A DNA stretch of 64,000 nucleotides, from the NCBI GenBank assembly GCA_001769535.1, contig MEOH01000024.1:1-64000 (forward strand), read 5' to 3'. Every line of letters starts with the position of its first letter. Within the stretch, counting starts at the first letter, position 1. Origin of the DNA: Bacteroidetes bacterium GWF2_38_335 (lineage in GTDB: Bacteria > Bacteroidota > Bacteroidia > Bacteroidales > GWF2-38-335). The notes under the pieces were generated by a model. That model was given only the letters and a program-made list of their open reading frames with translations. It did no database searches and was not told the origin of the DNA. Positions 44,974-54,207 of the stretch are shown piece after piece. The position numbers and the translations under genes were made by a program.

Positions 44974-45756
44974 TTAATATCTTATCACAAAATCCTGTTT
45001 TTGCAATTCTTTTCTGAAAAACACTAAGCCCATCTGGAAAATATCCACGGTGACTTTTACCTCCGGATGTTTTTTTATCTGGTTCCAGCAACTGTTCATG
45101 TCTTTTGACCAGTGTATATCATCGAAAATAAAAACTGAATTATTGGTTTTTTTCTCAAGACATAAATTGAAATATTTAATAGTAGGTTCTTTGCGGTGGT
45201 TCCCGTCAAAAAACACCATGTCGGCACTGTCAATAATTTTCAGCACTTCGGGTAGCCTCTTTTCAAAACTACCAACGGTGAGGTTGATATTATATGCATC
45301 AAGATTCAGAAAGTTTTTACGTGCGATTTTTGCTGTGTTTTCACATCCTTCAATGGTATATAAGGTCGATTTTTTACTGAAAGATGATAGGTAAAGTGAA
45401 CCAATCCCAAGTGATGTCCCAAGTTCTATAATATTTTTCGGCTTAAATTCATTCGCCAGTTTGAATAAAAGGGCGCCGTATTTTTGCTGTACAGCCGAAT
45501 ATTTCGCAATATTTGAGATTTTTCGCTGGTTATTTCCCATCTTTTTTGAACCAGCCCCAAGATCATTTACATCAATAACAACTTCTGAAGCTATCATTTC
45601 TCTTCGGATTAGCTCAATTTTTTCAAAACAATAATATGGAGTGGTATCATTGAAAAGCCTGGTTACAAGATCAAAAATAAATGGAGAATGAATTCCGTGC
45701 CCTTTCCCATGCTTTGAAAATGCTTTGTATGCAAGATATCTGTATGCCGGTGTCAT
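44974..45756 (-). CDS. class I SAM-dependent methyltransferase
   Basis: A 260-residue protein with a Rossmann-type SAM site (NIIELGTSLGIGSLYLSSF) and FFDGNHRKEPTIKYFNLCLE, like the O-methyltransferase/class I group. The N-terminal HGKGHGIHSPFIFDLVTRLF segment is typical of a Bacteroidota subgroup. The substrate is unknown. Convergent with the S46 gene and divergent from recG. Confidence 0.82.
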   Translation of the reverse strand: MTPAYRYLAYKAFSKHGKGHGIHSPFIFDLVTRLFNDTTPYYCFEKIELIRREMIASEVVIDVNDLGAGSKKMGNNQRKISNIAKYSAVQQKYGALLFKLANEFKPKNIIELGTSLGIGSLYLSSFSKKSTLYTIEGCENTAKIARKNFLNLDAYNINLTVGSFEKRLPEVLKIIDSADMVFFDGNHRKEPTIKYFNLCLEKKTNNSVFIFDDIHWSKDMNSCWNQIKKHPEVKVTVDIFQMGLVFFRKELQKQDFVIRY

Positions 45757-45856
45757 AATTTCTGTTGAAAACTATAGAATAAATTATTGTTAATATATTC
45801 CAAACTGCTAAATTAAATCTTTAAAATTGAATTTATTAAGATTTACTGAATATTTA

Positions 45857-47956
45857 ATGGAACTTAAAGACAATATCCAGTTTGTAAGCGGGGTGGGACC
45901 AAAAAAGGCTGAGCTTTTTCAGTCTGAGCTGGGCATCTCTACCGTTGAGGATTTGCTGTGGTTTTTTCCGTTTAAATATATTGACAGGACGAAATTTTAT
46001 AAAACCCGTGAAATAAATACTGAACTTTCCCACATTCAGGTCATTGGAAAAATAATTTCATTTGAGGAGTCGGGGCAGAAATTCAAAAAGCGCCTGACAG
46101 CAAAATTTGCTGATGAAACAGGAAGTGTTGAGCTTATTTGGTTTCAGGGATTAAAATGGGTAAAACAAACCTATAAGACTGAAATTGAGTATGTTGTTTT
46201 TGGAAGGCCATCTTTTTATAACAACCGTGTGACTATTGCTCATCCCGAAATTGAAGAACTCAGTAAATTTGAAACGGGAATTTCATCTGCCCATCAGGCT
46301 TTCTATCCGTCTACGGAAAAATTGAAAAGCTCTTTTGTTACCTCACGGACTTTCAACAAGCTGTTGCATTCTGTTTTTGTTTCCTTGGGTGGAAAAATTC
46401 CGGAGACCTTTCCCGCATGGTTTCTTCAGAAATATAAATTATTGCCGCTGGCGGATTCTCTTTTTAATATCCATTTTCCCAAAAACAACGAACTGCTCAA
46501 ACAGGCTCAGTATAGATTGAAATTTGAAGAGCTTTTTTATATCCAGCTCCAGCTTTTAAAACAAAAAAGCAACCGATACAACTTATATAAAGGATTTGTT
46601 TTTTCTGAGATTGGTAAAAATTTCAATGATTTCTACTCAAAAAATCTTCCTTTCGAACTAACAGGGGCGCAAAAAAAAGTTATTAAAGAAATCAGAAAGG
46701 ATTTGGGCTCAGGACGACAAATGAACCGGCTTTTGCAGGGTGACGTGGGAAGCGGAAAAACCTTGGTGGCCCTGATGTCCATGCTCATTGCCATTGACAA
46801 TAATTTTCAGACATGCCTCATGGCCCCCACTGAAATTCTGGCTTCCCAGCATTTCCAGACCTTACAAAAATTTTTAAAGGGTATTGATATTGAAGTTTCA
46901 CTTTTGACTGGGTCAACAAAAAAAGCTCAGCGGACCATAATCCATGAAAATTTGATGAATGGTTCACTGAAAATTCTTGTTGGGACACATGCCTTGATTG
47001 AGGATACGGTTCAGTTTAAAAACCTCGGACTTGTCATTGTTGATGAGCAACACCGTTTTGGAGTGGCTCAACGGGCAAAGCTGTGGACGAAAAACGTAAA
47101 TCCGCCTCATGTGCTCATCATGACCGCTACACCTATTCCAAGAACATTGGCCATGACTTTGTACGGAGACCTTGAAGTTTCTGTGATTGATGAATTGCCT
47201 CCCGGAAGAAAACCAATAAAAACTGTTCATAAATATGACTCTAAACGGAATGAGGTTTTTGGTTTTATGCGAAAACAAATTGAGGAGGGCAGACAGATTT
47301 ATGTGGTTTATCCATTGATTAAGGAATCTGAAAAAATGGATTATAAAGACCTTGAAGATGGTTATGAAAGCATGGTGAGGGCTTTTCCGCCACCAAAATA
47401 TCAGGTGAGCATAGTTCACGGGAAAATGAAGCCGCAGGATAAGGAATTTGAAATGAAACGTTTTGTTGAGAACAACACAAATATCATGGTGGCCACAACT
47501 GTTATTGAAGTGGGAGTTGATGTTCCAAATGCATCGGTCATGGTCATTGAAAGTGCCGAACGCTTCGGATTGTCGCAATTACACCAGCTACGCGGCAGGG
47601 TGGGCAGGGGTGCCGATCAGTCTTATTGTATCTTAATGACCGGTTATAAACTTTCTGACGACGGACGGAAGCGCATCGAGACCATGGTACGCACCACCGA
47701 CGGCTTTGATATTGCCGAAACCGATCTCAAACTCCGTGGACCCGGCGACCTCGAGGGAACCCAGCAAAGCGGAATACCCTTCGACCTCAAAATTGCCAAT
47801 CTGGCTAAAGATGGACAACTCCTGCAATATGCCAGAAACATTGCCGAAGATATAATCTCCGGCGACCCGCAACTCCAAAAACCCGAAAACGTCATTTTTA
47901 ATACCCAAATCACAAAACAAACAAAAAGCAGGTTTGAGTGGGGGAATATTGGGTGA
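45857..47956 (+). CDS. recG: ATP-dependent DNA helicase RecG
   Basis: A 699-residue RecG from the ATG at 45857 (MELKDNIQFVSGVGPKKAEL). The ORF track starts ten codons earlier at a TTG, which is less likely. A wedge/OB domain is followed by two helicase domains: Walker A GDVGSGKT, DEQHRFG in place of DEAH, TATPIPRTLAMTLYGD, and the RecG C-terminal QLHQLRGRVGRG. It remodels stalled forks and branched DNA. Confidence 0.94.
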   Translation: MELKDNIQFVSGVGPKKAELFQSELGISTVEDLLWFFPFKYIDRTKFYKTREINTELSHIQVIGKIISFEESGQKFKKRLTAKFADETGSVELIWFQGLKWVKQTYKTEIEYVVFGRPSFYNNRVTIAHPEIEELSKFETGISSAHQAFYPSTEKLKSSFVTSRTFNKLLHSVFVSLGGKIPETFPAWFLQKYKLLPLADSLFNIHFPKNNELLKQAQYRLKFEELFYIQLQLLKQKSNRYNLYKGFVFSEIGKNFNDFYSKNLPFELTGAQKKVIKEIRKDLGSGRQMNRLLQGDVGSGKTLVALMSMLIAIDNNFQTCLMAPTEILASQHFQTLQKFLKGIDIEVSLLTGSTKKAQRTIIHENLMNGSLKILVGTHALIEDTVQFKNLGLVIVDEQHRFGVAQRAKLWTKNVNPPHVLIMTATPIPRTLAMTLYGDLEVSVIDELPPGRKPIKTVHKYDSKRNEVFGFMRKQIEEGRQIYVVYPLIKESEKMDYKDLEDGYESMVRAFPPPKYQVSIVHGKMKPQDKEFEMKRFVENNTNIMVATTVIEVGVDVPNASVMVIESAERFGLSQLHQLRGRVGRGADQSYCILMTGYKLSDDGRKRIETMVRTTDGFDIAETDLKLRGPGDLEGTQQSGIPFDLKIANLAKDGQLLQYARNIAEDIISGDPQLQKPENVIFNTQITKQTKSRFEWGNIG

Positions 47957-47995
47957 TTAGTTGATTTGATGATTAGTTGATTAGTAGATTAGCAG

Positions 47996-48013
47996 TCCCG
48001 ATAGCTATCGGGA
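47996..48013. repeat. second copy of palindrome TCCCGATAGCTATCGGGA
   Basis: Identical 18-bp core to 13192-13209, again just after a gene and within GATTAG-rich filler sequence. Confidence 0.6.
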
Positions 48014-48040
48014 AGCAAATCAATAGATTAGTAAATGATC

Positions 48041-48077
48041 GACCGTCATGGCGAGGGACGAAGCCATCTTTGAATTG
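48041..48077. repeat. half copy of an interspersed repeat
   Basis: GACCGTCATGGCGAGGGACGAAGCCATCT resembles the left half of the palindromic element at 57015-57103 (CCGTCATTGCGA...GAAGCAATCT). No matching right half is seen here. Confidence 0.45.
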
Positions 48078-48157
48078 TTACCTAATTATATAACCTCGGA
48101 CTTATGGCCTGACAATGAAATTAAATTGCTTATTATTGAAAAAATGTGCAATTTAAT

Positions 48158-48188
48158 TTGGAATTAGTCTAAATAAGCATTATATTTG
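48158..48188 (+). promoter_or_regulatory. sodB promoter
   Basis: TTG (48158-48160) and TATATTTG (48181-48188) with a 20-nt spacer, 64 bp upstream of the start codon. Confidence 0.6.
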
Positions 48189-48252
48189 TACCATGTTCTT
48201 TAAATGAATTTTCAAAATTCATAATTAGTATAAACCTAAACAAAAATATAAT

Positions 48253-48852
48253 ATGTTCGAATTACCCAAATTAGATTACAGCTACGAAGCCCTGGAACCG
48301 CATATTGATGCACGTACCATGGAAATTCACCATACTAAGCACCACGCTGCTTACACAAATAATTTAAATGCAGCCATTGAAGGAACCGAAGCAAAAGGCA
48401 TGAAGATTGAAGAGATCATGGCCAATATTTCAAAGTTCCCGATGGCAGTAAGAAACAACGGTGGCGGTTTTTACAACCACAACCTGTTCTGGAAAAATAT
48501 TTCACCAAACGGAGGCGGATTGCCAAAAGGCGATCTGTTGAAAGCCATTGAAGGCGATTTCGGATCATTCGATGCTTTCAAAGAAAAATTTAACCAGGCC
48601 GCTGCCACAAGATTCGGCTCAGGCTGGGCATGGCTCAGCATCAAACCCGACGGCAAATTGTGTGTTTGTTCCTCAGCCAATCAGGATAACCCCTTGATGG
48701 ACATTGCCGAATGTAAAGGCAAACCCATTCTGGCCCTCGATGTGTGGGAGCACGCCTATTACCTGAATTACCAAAACCGCCGTCCCGATTACATCAACGC
48801 CTTCTGGAATGTTGTAAACTGGGATGAGGTTGAAAAAAGATATAAAAGTTAG
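48253..48852 (+). CDS. sodB: superoxide dismutase (Fe/Mn family)
   Basis: A 199-residue Fe/Mn-SOD with metal ligands in the MEIHHTKHH stretch (His26 or 27), at His76 (YNHNLFW), Asp163 and His167 (DVWEHAYY). It dismutes superoxide in the cytoplasm. Sequence alone does not settle Fe versus Mn use; members of this phylum are often Fe-type or cambialistic. The symbol is by family. Monocistronic, with its own promoter and terminator. Confidence 0.93.
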   Translation: MFELPKLDYSYEALEPHIDARTMEIHHTKHHAAYTNNLNAAIEGTEAKGMKIEEIMANISKFPMAVRNNGGGFYNHNLFWKNISPNGGGLPKGDLLKAIEGDFGSFDAFKEKFNQAAATRFGSGWAWLSIKPDGKLCVCSSANQDNPLMDIAECKGKPILALDVWEHAYYLNYQNRRPDYINAFWNVVNWDEVEKRYKS

Positions 48853-48886
48853 TGTTTATTGGTTAGTTAATAGTTTTTTCATATGA

Positions 48887-48914
48887 AGGCCCCGGTTTTT
48901 CCGGGGCTTTTTTT
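48887..48914 (+). terminator. sodB terminator
   Basis: GCCCCGG-TTTTT-CCGGGGC hairpin followed by T7. Confidence 0.8.
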
Positions 48915-48992
48915 GGCAGATCTTTTCAGGCTTTATTTTTTAGAAAAATAATTTTTTACCTGAAACTATTATATTTTGTAACTTTTTTCATC

Positions 48993-49000
48993 TATCTTTG
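48993..49000 (+). promoter_or_regulatory. -7 element only 5 bp before an ATG
   Basis: TATCTTTG ends 5 bp upstream of the start of the first 824-residue gene. With the usual 5-8 nt from -7 to +1, transcription would start at or near the A of the ATG, giving a leaderless mRNA. Confidence 0.45.
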
Positions 49001-49005
49001 AAAAG

Positions 49006-51480
49006 ATGAGATGGGTCAAAGTTTTTAATATTATAATATTTTTATTTTTCAGCTTTACTTTTTGTAAAGCGCAGTTAGTTGCAGATACCTTTAATGTTCC
49101 GCAATATCACATACCTGATATCTACTATACCGAGTTTGCGCCTGAGCTTCCAGCGACTGTAAACAATCGCCTTTCACCATTTTTTCCACCCGATTTCTAT
49201 AAACAGAACTTGTCAAACTGCAATCAGGCTGCTGGCCACTATTACTGTTTAACCTACCAGTTTAACAGGTTGCTTAATCGTACGGCAGATTCACTTAGTT
49301 GCTTCTCCCCAAATTACACCTATAATTTTTTAAATGGGGGAAATGGATGGTACGGGGCAAGCACTTTTGACACATGGAATATCGTTAAAAGTCAGGGCAA
49401 TCCAACGGAGGCAATCTTTGATGGTTATAAAGACAACTGGGAAGACGAAGATGAAATCTTTTTTGAAGGAAAATATTGGATGAATAGTTATGACAAATAC
49501 TATCAGTCAATGAAATACAGAATAAAGGACTATTATTCCCTCGATGTTTCTACAGATGAAGGCCTTAAAATGCTGAAGCATTATTTAAGCGATCACTTCG
49601 AAGGGGCAGAAAATGGTGGGGTTGCAGTTTTTTTTTCTGGATTTGGTTATCTATATGGGGCTCCTTTCGGATATGTTTACGATTCGTGTATTTCATATCC
49701 CTTTGATCGATTGTGTGTTTTTAATAATGCAGATAATGGATCCAACCACAGTATGACCATTGCAGGATATTATGAGAATACTGAAGTTGACTTTAACGGA
49801 GACGGGATAATAACTGATACCCTTGATCTAAATTCTGACGGAAATGTGAATTATCTTGATAACGAAAAAACACTCTGGATCATTGTTAACTCTTATGGTG
49901 AGTTTGAAGGAAAAGGTGCATTTTTATTGAGATACAGTCAGCTTACTAAAATATGGGACAAAAAAGTTTTTATCCCCATTCCAGATACAGCCTACACCCC
50001 GAAACTTACTTTTAAAATCAGGTTGAAACATAACCAACGAAATACAATTAAAATTTCTGCGGGAATATCTTCTGATTTGAAGTCTGAAATCCCTGAAAAA
50101 ATTATTGATTTTCCAATCTTTAATTACCAGGGTGGAAACTGGCCACTCACCGGAGTAGACACATTGTCTGTGTCTGAGGAACTTGAATTTGGAATTGACA
50201 TCACAGATATTCTGGATTACTTGGACACAAAAGGCATGGCAAGAATATTTTTTCGATTGGAAAATGCAGGTCATCGATCCGGAGAACTGGAGTATTGTTC
50301 TCTTATGGATTATTCAGGCGAAGAGGTCAGAGAATATGTTTTTACTGACCAGCCTGTAACTGTTCCTCCAGCACAACTGTTTGAATTATATCTTGATATA
50401 CCTCTTCAAACAAACGCCTCAGAAGAAAAATTAAATATTGTAGGAGATAACCGTTTAATCATTTTCAAGGGCGATAGTTTAAATCATCAAATTTCATTTA
50501 CTGGAGGCAGTCCGCCGTATAAATTTAAAATAGTAAATACTGCAGAGTATGAAATTGAACTAACAAACCGGGATTATACTTATTTGTCAACAGGATTTAC
50601 TTCCATAAACAACGAGTACATAACACTTGACTGGCCATTTCCATATGCAGGGGAATTTTTTGATTCTGTGGCAATATCCACCCGTGGAACATTAACATTT
50701 TCAGAAAAAAAACAACTGACAGAAGAAATTTATCCCTATAATTTTTTTAAGGAAGCTGTTTACGAGGATATTACAATTAGCGCATATAATGGATATTTTT
50801 TCACCGATGAACTGAAATCAAAGTATTTTTTAACCGATAGCTCATTCATTGTTTGGCACAGAAGATATACTTCATCATTCCGAATGGTATCAAGAATAGA
50901 ATTATTTAAAGATGGCAGAATTGAAATCTACTTCATGGATTCCCTGGGATCATATAGTACAAATGACCTTGCAAGACACTTTGGCATCTCAACCTATTCA
51001 GGCCAATACTTTTCGCAACAAATTCCATTAGAATTGGCAGGGGATTTTAACACCACTATTTTTAAGCCTAAACCTCAAAGTTCCCTATTTAGTCTTAGCA
51101 ATGATGGTTTTCTTGAAATGCCAAACACCAGTTACCCCGGCAAGCACCAGTTGCATGTTATGGTGATAGACTCAACCGGGGAAAAAGCCGTGAAAAGGTT
51201 TGAAGTTGAAATCCTTGACAGGGCACTCGATCTTGCACTCTATCCTAACCCTGCAAGCGAGCAGGTTACAATCTCACTCAATTCTCTGGAAAACAACACT
51301 GCTGAAATAGATATATTTGATATCAGCGGCAAACTGCTCCTTTCAAAACAAAATGATGTTATTCCCGGCAAGAATGAATATTTGTTAGATATCTCGATGC
51401 TTTCTGATGGGATATATCTGTGTAAAATCAAAAACTCTAATTTGAGTAAAACATTAAAATTTGCTGTATTAACGGAATAA
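49006..51480 (+). CDS. secreted papain-like (C1) peptidase candidate with EF-hand-like insertion and T9SS tail, copy 1
   Basis: An 824-residue protein with signal peptide (about 1-22). The N-terminal 300 residues look papain-like: Cys72 in NLSNCNQAAGHYYC, His248 in SNHSMTIAGYY, Asn295 in LWIIVNSYG. Between His and Asn lie two Ca-loop motifs, DFNGDGIITD and DLNSDGNVNYLD (262-286), like a dockerin pair. Beta-rich domains follow, ending in LALYPNPAS...GIYLCKIKN, a T9SS type A sorting domain. The next gene is a full-length paralog. The peptidase call rests on motif spacing only. Confidence 0.65.
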   Translation: MRWVKVFNIIIFLFFSFTFCKAQLVADTFNVPQYHIPDIYYTEFAPELPATVNNRLSPFFPPDFYKQNLSNCNQAAGHYYCLTYQFNRLLNRTADSLSCFSPNYTYNFLNGGNGWYGASTFDTWNIVKSQGNPTEAIFDGYKDNWEDEDEIFFEGKYWMNSYDKYYQSMKYRIKDYYSLDVSTDEGLKMLKHYLSDHFEGAENGGVAVFFSGFGYLYGAPFGYVYDSCISYPFDRLCVFNNADNGSNHSMTIAGYYENTEVDFNGDGIITDTLDLNSDGNVNYLDNEKTLWIIVNSYGEFEGKGAFLLRYSQLTKIWDKKVFIPIPDTAYTPKLTFKIRLKHNQRNTIKISAGISSDLKSEIPEKIIDFPIFNYQGGNWPLTGVDTLSVSEELEFGIDITDILDYLDTKGMARIFFRLENAGHRSGELEYCSLMDYSGEEVREYVFTDQPVTVPPAQLFELYLDIPLQTNASEEKLNIVGDNRLIIFKGDSLNHQISFTGGSPPYKFKIVNTAEYEIELTNRDYTYLSTGFTSINNEYITLDWPFPYAGEFFDSVAISTRGTLTFSEKKQLTEEIYPYNFFKEAVYEDITISAYNGYFFTDELKSKYFLTDSSFIVWHRRYTSSFRMVSRIELFKDGRIEIYFMDSLGSYSTNDLARHFGISTYSGQYFSQQIPLELAGDFNTTIFKPKPQSSLFSLSNDGFLEMPNTSYPGKHQLHVMVIDSTGEKAVKRFEVEILDRALDLALYPNPASEQVTISLNSLENNTAEIDIFDISGKLLLSKQNDVIPGKNEYLLDISMLSDGIYLCKIKNSNLSKTLKFAVLTE

Positions 51481-51516
51481 CTACTTTCAAAACATCTTTT
51501 TCGTTGATTTTTTTCT

Positions 51517-51524
51517 TATTTTTG
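51517..51524 (+). promoter_or_regulatory. -7 element only 5 bp before the paralog ATG
   Basis: TATTTTTG ends 5 bp before the ATG at 51530, repeating the unusual geometry seen at the first copy. Confidence 0.45.
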
Positions 51525-51529
51525 AAAGT

Positions 51530-54004
51530 ATGAGATGTGGAATAGTTTTATATATTATTTTCTTTTTATTTTTCAGCTTTACTTTTTGTAAAGCACAATT
51601 AGTTGCAGATACCTTTAATGTTCCGCACTACCCGATCCCTGACATATATTATACTGAATTTGCACCTGAGCTTCCTCCCACCGTCAACAACCGTATTTTG
51701 TCATTTTTTCCCCGGGATTTTTATGAGCAAAACTTACCAAATTGCAATCAGGCTTCAGGTATATATTACTGTTTAACTTATCAGTATAACAGATTACTAA
51801 ACCGTTCAGCAGATTCGCTTAGCAGTTTCGCTCCGAATTACACCTTTAATTTTCTGAATGGGGGATATGGATGGTATGGGGCAAGCACCTTTGATTCATG
51901 GAATATTGTAAAAAGCCAGGGCAATCCAACTGAAGGAATATTTGATGGTTATAAAAACATCCCTGGAAATAGTGAGGAAATAGATTTTGAAGGAAAGTAC
52001 TGGATGAAAGGTTATGAAAAATACTATCTGTCAATGAAGTACAGAATAAAAGACTATTATGCCATCGATGTGTCTACAGATGAAGGACTCAAAATGTTAA
52101 AACACTATTTAAGCGATCACTTCGAAGGATCACAATATGGAGGGGTGGCAGTTTTTTCCTCAGGAATTAATTTTTTATCCAATGCGCCTTTCGGGTATGT
52201 TAATGATTCTATTGTTTCTTATCCTTTCGATAGCATAGGCGTTCATAAAAGTATAGATTATGGACAAAGCCACAACCTTACTGTTACTGGGTATTACGAA
52301 AATAATAAAATTGACTTTAATGGAGATGGAATAATTACGGATACTATTGATATAAATTCTGATGGAATTGTAAATTATCTTGATAATGAAAGAACCCTTT
52401 GGATTATAGTTAACTCAAATGGGGAGGATGAAATTAGAAGTTTGTTTTTACTGAAATTCAGTGAAATTAGTAAAGTTTGGAACAAAATAGTATTTTTTCC
52501 CATTCCTGACACATCTTATGCCCCAAAACTAACTTTTAAAATCAAGATGAAACATAAACAACGAAACTCTTTTAAAATATCAGCAGGGATATCATCGGAT
52601 TTGAAATCCAAAATACCCGAGAAAATTATTGATTTTCCGATTTTTCATTATCAAGGAGGAAATCAACCACTCAGCGGAATAGACACTTTTCCTGTACCTG
52701 AAGAGCTTGAATTCGGCATTGATATTACAGATATTTTGGATTATGTTGACACAAAAGGTGTTGCAAGAATATTTTTTCGATTGGATAATTCAGGTCACGA
52801 ACCGGGATTACTCGATTATTGTTCGCTTATGGATTATTCAGGCAGTGAGGTCAGAGAATTTATTATAAATGACCATCCCTTAACAATCTCCCAAGCTCAA
52901 ATATTTGAACTATATACTGATATTAATCTGCAAACAACCGCATCTGAGGAAAAATTAAATATTACAGGAGATAACGAATTCATTATTTTCAATGACGAGA
53001 ACTTTGGAACTCAAATATCACTTAAAGGGGGAACCCCGCCATATTATTATAAAATCATAAATAACCAGGAATATATGGTCGAGCTTACAAACAGAGACTA
53101 TGTATATTCTAATTCAGGTTTTTCTACTATCAACAACGAATACATTAAATTAGATTGGCCTATTCCATTTGCAGGGGAATTTTTTGATTCTTTGGCAATT
53201 TCAACAAAAGGAACAATAACTTTTTCAGGAAAAAACCAGCTAACAGAAGAAATTTATCCTTATATGTTTTTTAAGGAAGCTGTTTATGAAGACATTACAA
53301 TCAGTACTTGTAATGGCTTTTTTTTCAATGGATTGTATTGGTCAAAATATTTTATGACTGACAGTTCAATAGTTCTATGGCAAAGAAGATTATCAACTGG
53401 TAATCGAATTGCAGTAAGAACCGAGATTTTCAAGGACGGTCGAATAGAAGTCTATATCAAGGACACATTGGGGATTACTCCCACAACCGACTATGCCAGA
53501 CATTTTGGTATCCTGACATTTACAAGCAGTTATTTTTCGCCACAAATTCCATTGGGTTTAGGTGGAAATTTCAACACAACTGTCTTTAAGCCAAATATAA
53601 ATAACTCACTATTTAATCTTAGTGATGAGGGCTATCTTGAAATGTCCGACTCAATTACCCCTGGAAAATACGAATTGCATGTAATGGTGATAGACTCAAC
53701 CGGGGAAAAAGCCGTGAAAAGGTTTGAGATTAATATTCTTGATAGAGCACTTGATTTTCTGCTCTACCCCAACCCTACAAGTGAGTTAATTACAATCTCA
53801 TTCAATACTTTAGAAAACGATGTTGCAAAAATAGAGATTTTTAACCTTACAGGGAACCTTCAACTATCAAAACTCCAAAATGTCATTTCCGGTAAAAATG
53901 ATTGTTTGCTGGATGTTTCGATGTTATCTCCGGGATTATATCTATGCAAAATTAGTAAATCTAATCTCAATAAAACATTGAAGTTTATTGTATTGGAAAA
54001 ATAA
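51530..54004 (+). CDS. secreted papain-like (C1) peptidase candidate with EF-hand-like insertion and T9SS tail, copy 2
   Basis: The tandem paralog of the preceding gene, also exactly 824 residues and alignable end to end. The same landmarks are kept: NLPNCNQASGIYYC, GQSHNLTVTGYY, DFNGDGIITDTIDINSDG, LWIIVNSNG, and the tail LLYPNPTSE...GLYLCKISK. Stretches of DNA at the 5' end and around the VIDSTGEKAVKRFE codons are nearly identical, indicating duplication with limited divergence or gene conversion. Each copy has its own -7 element. Confidence 0.65.
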   Translation: MRCGIVLYIIFFLFFSFTFCKAQLVADTFNVPHYPIPDIYYTEFAPELPPTVNNRILSFFPRDFYEQNLPNCNQASGIYYCLTYQYNRLLNRSADSLSSFAPNYTFNFLNGGYGWYGASTFDSWNIVKSQGNPTEGIFDGYKNIPGNSEEIDFEGKYWMKGYEKYYLSMKYRIKDYYAIDVSTDEGLKMLKHYLSDHFEGSQYGGVAVFSSGINFLSNAPFGYVNDSIVSYPFDSIGVHKSIDYGQSHNLTVTGYYENNKIDFNGDGIITDTIDINSDGIVNYLDNERTLWIIVNSNGEDEIRSLFLLKFSEISKVWNKIVFFPIPDTSYAPKLTFKIKMKHKQRNSFKISAGISSDLKSKIPEKIIDFPIFHYQGGNQPLSGIDTFPVPEELEFGIDITDILDYVDTKGVARIFFRLDNSGHEPGLLDYCSLMDYSGSEVREFIINDHPLTISQAQIFELYTDINLQTTASEEKLNITGDNEFIIFNDENFGTQISLKGGTPPYYYKIINNQEYMVELTNRDYVYSNSGFSTINNEYIKLDWPIPFAGEFFDSLAISTKGTITFSGKNQLTEEIYPYMFFKEAVYEDITISTCNGFFFNGLYWSKYFMTDSSIVLWQRRLSTGNRIAVRTEIFKDGRIEVYIKDTLGITPTTDYARHFGILTFTSSYFSPQIPLGLGGNFNTTVFKPNINNSLFNLSDEGYLEMSDSITPGKYELHVMVIDSTGEKAVKRFEINILDRALDFLLYPNPTSELITISFNTLENDVAKIEIFNLTGNLQLSKLQNVISGKNDCLLDVSMLSPGLYLCKISKSNLNKTLKFIVLEK

Positions 54005-54127
54005 TTTTTTTCAAACCATTTTACAAAGCATTAAGTTATACCACATTGACCATTTTATCATATTTTTTACTTTTCCCCATTTCGTCATCCTCAATGGAGA
54101 CTCAGATTATTCAGGGTGTTTTTTGTT

Positions 54128-54187
54128 TTTGCGGCGAATAATTTTTCTAATCGCCGCAAAAAATGCGGCGAATAATTTGTATATTTG
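54128..54187 (+). promoter_or_regulatory. Fic promoter with operator-like repeats
   Basis: TTTGCGGCGAATAATTT (54128-54144) and TGCGGCGAATAATTT (54164-54178) are direct repeats. TCGCCGCAAA (54151-54160) lies between them in inverse orientation and TTGCCGCA follows. TATATTTG (54180-54187) is a -7 element, 20 bp before the ATG at 54208. The repeats abut the -7 box and probably bind a regulator, perhaps the winged-helix part of the Fic protein itself. Confidence 0.55.
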
Positions 54188-54207
54188 CCGCATATATTGT
54201 TTTTGCC

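Noticed and set aside
46964-47578. 204-residue - strand ORF inside recG
   Set aside because: Antisense frame of a conserved helicase; His/Phe-rich with no recognisable domain.
47633-47920. Overlapping 95- and 89-residue - strand ORFs in recG
   Set aside because: Two antisense frames over the conserved RecG C-terminus; no supporting start signals.
49006-54004. Tandem duplication as a mobile element
   Set aside because: No terminal inverted repeats, target duplication or transposase; simple gene duplication explains it.
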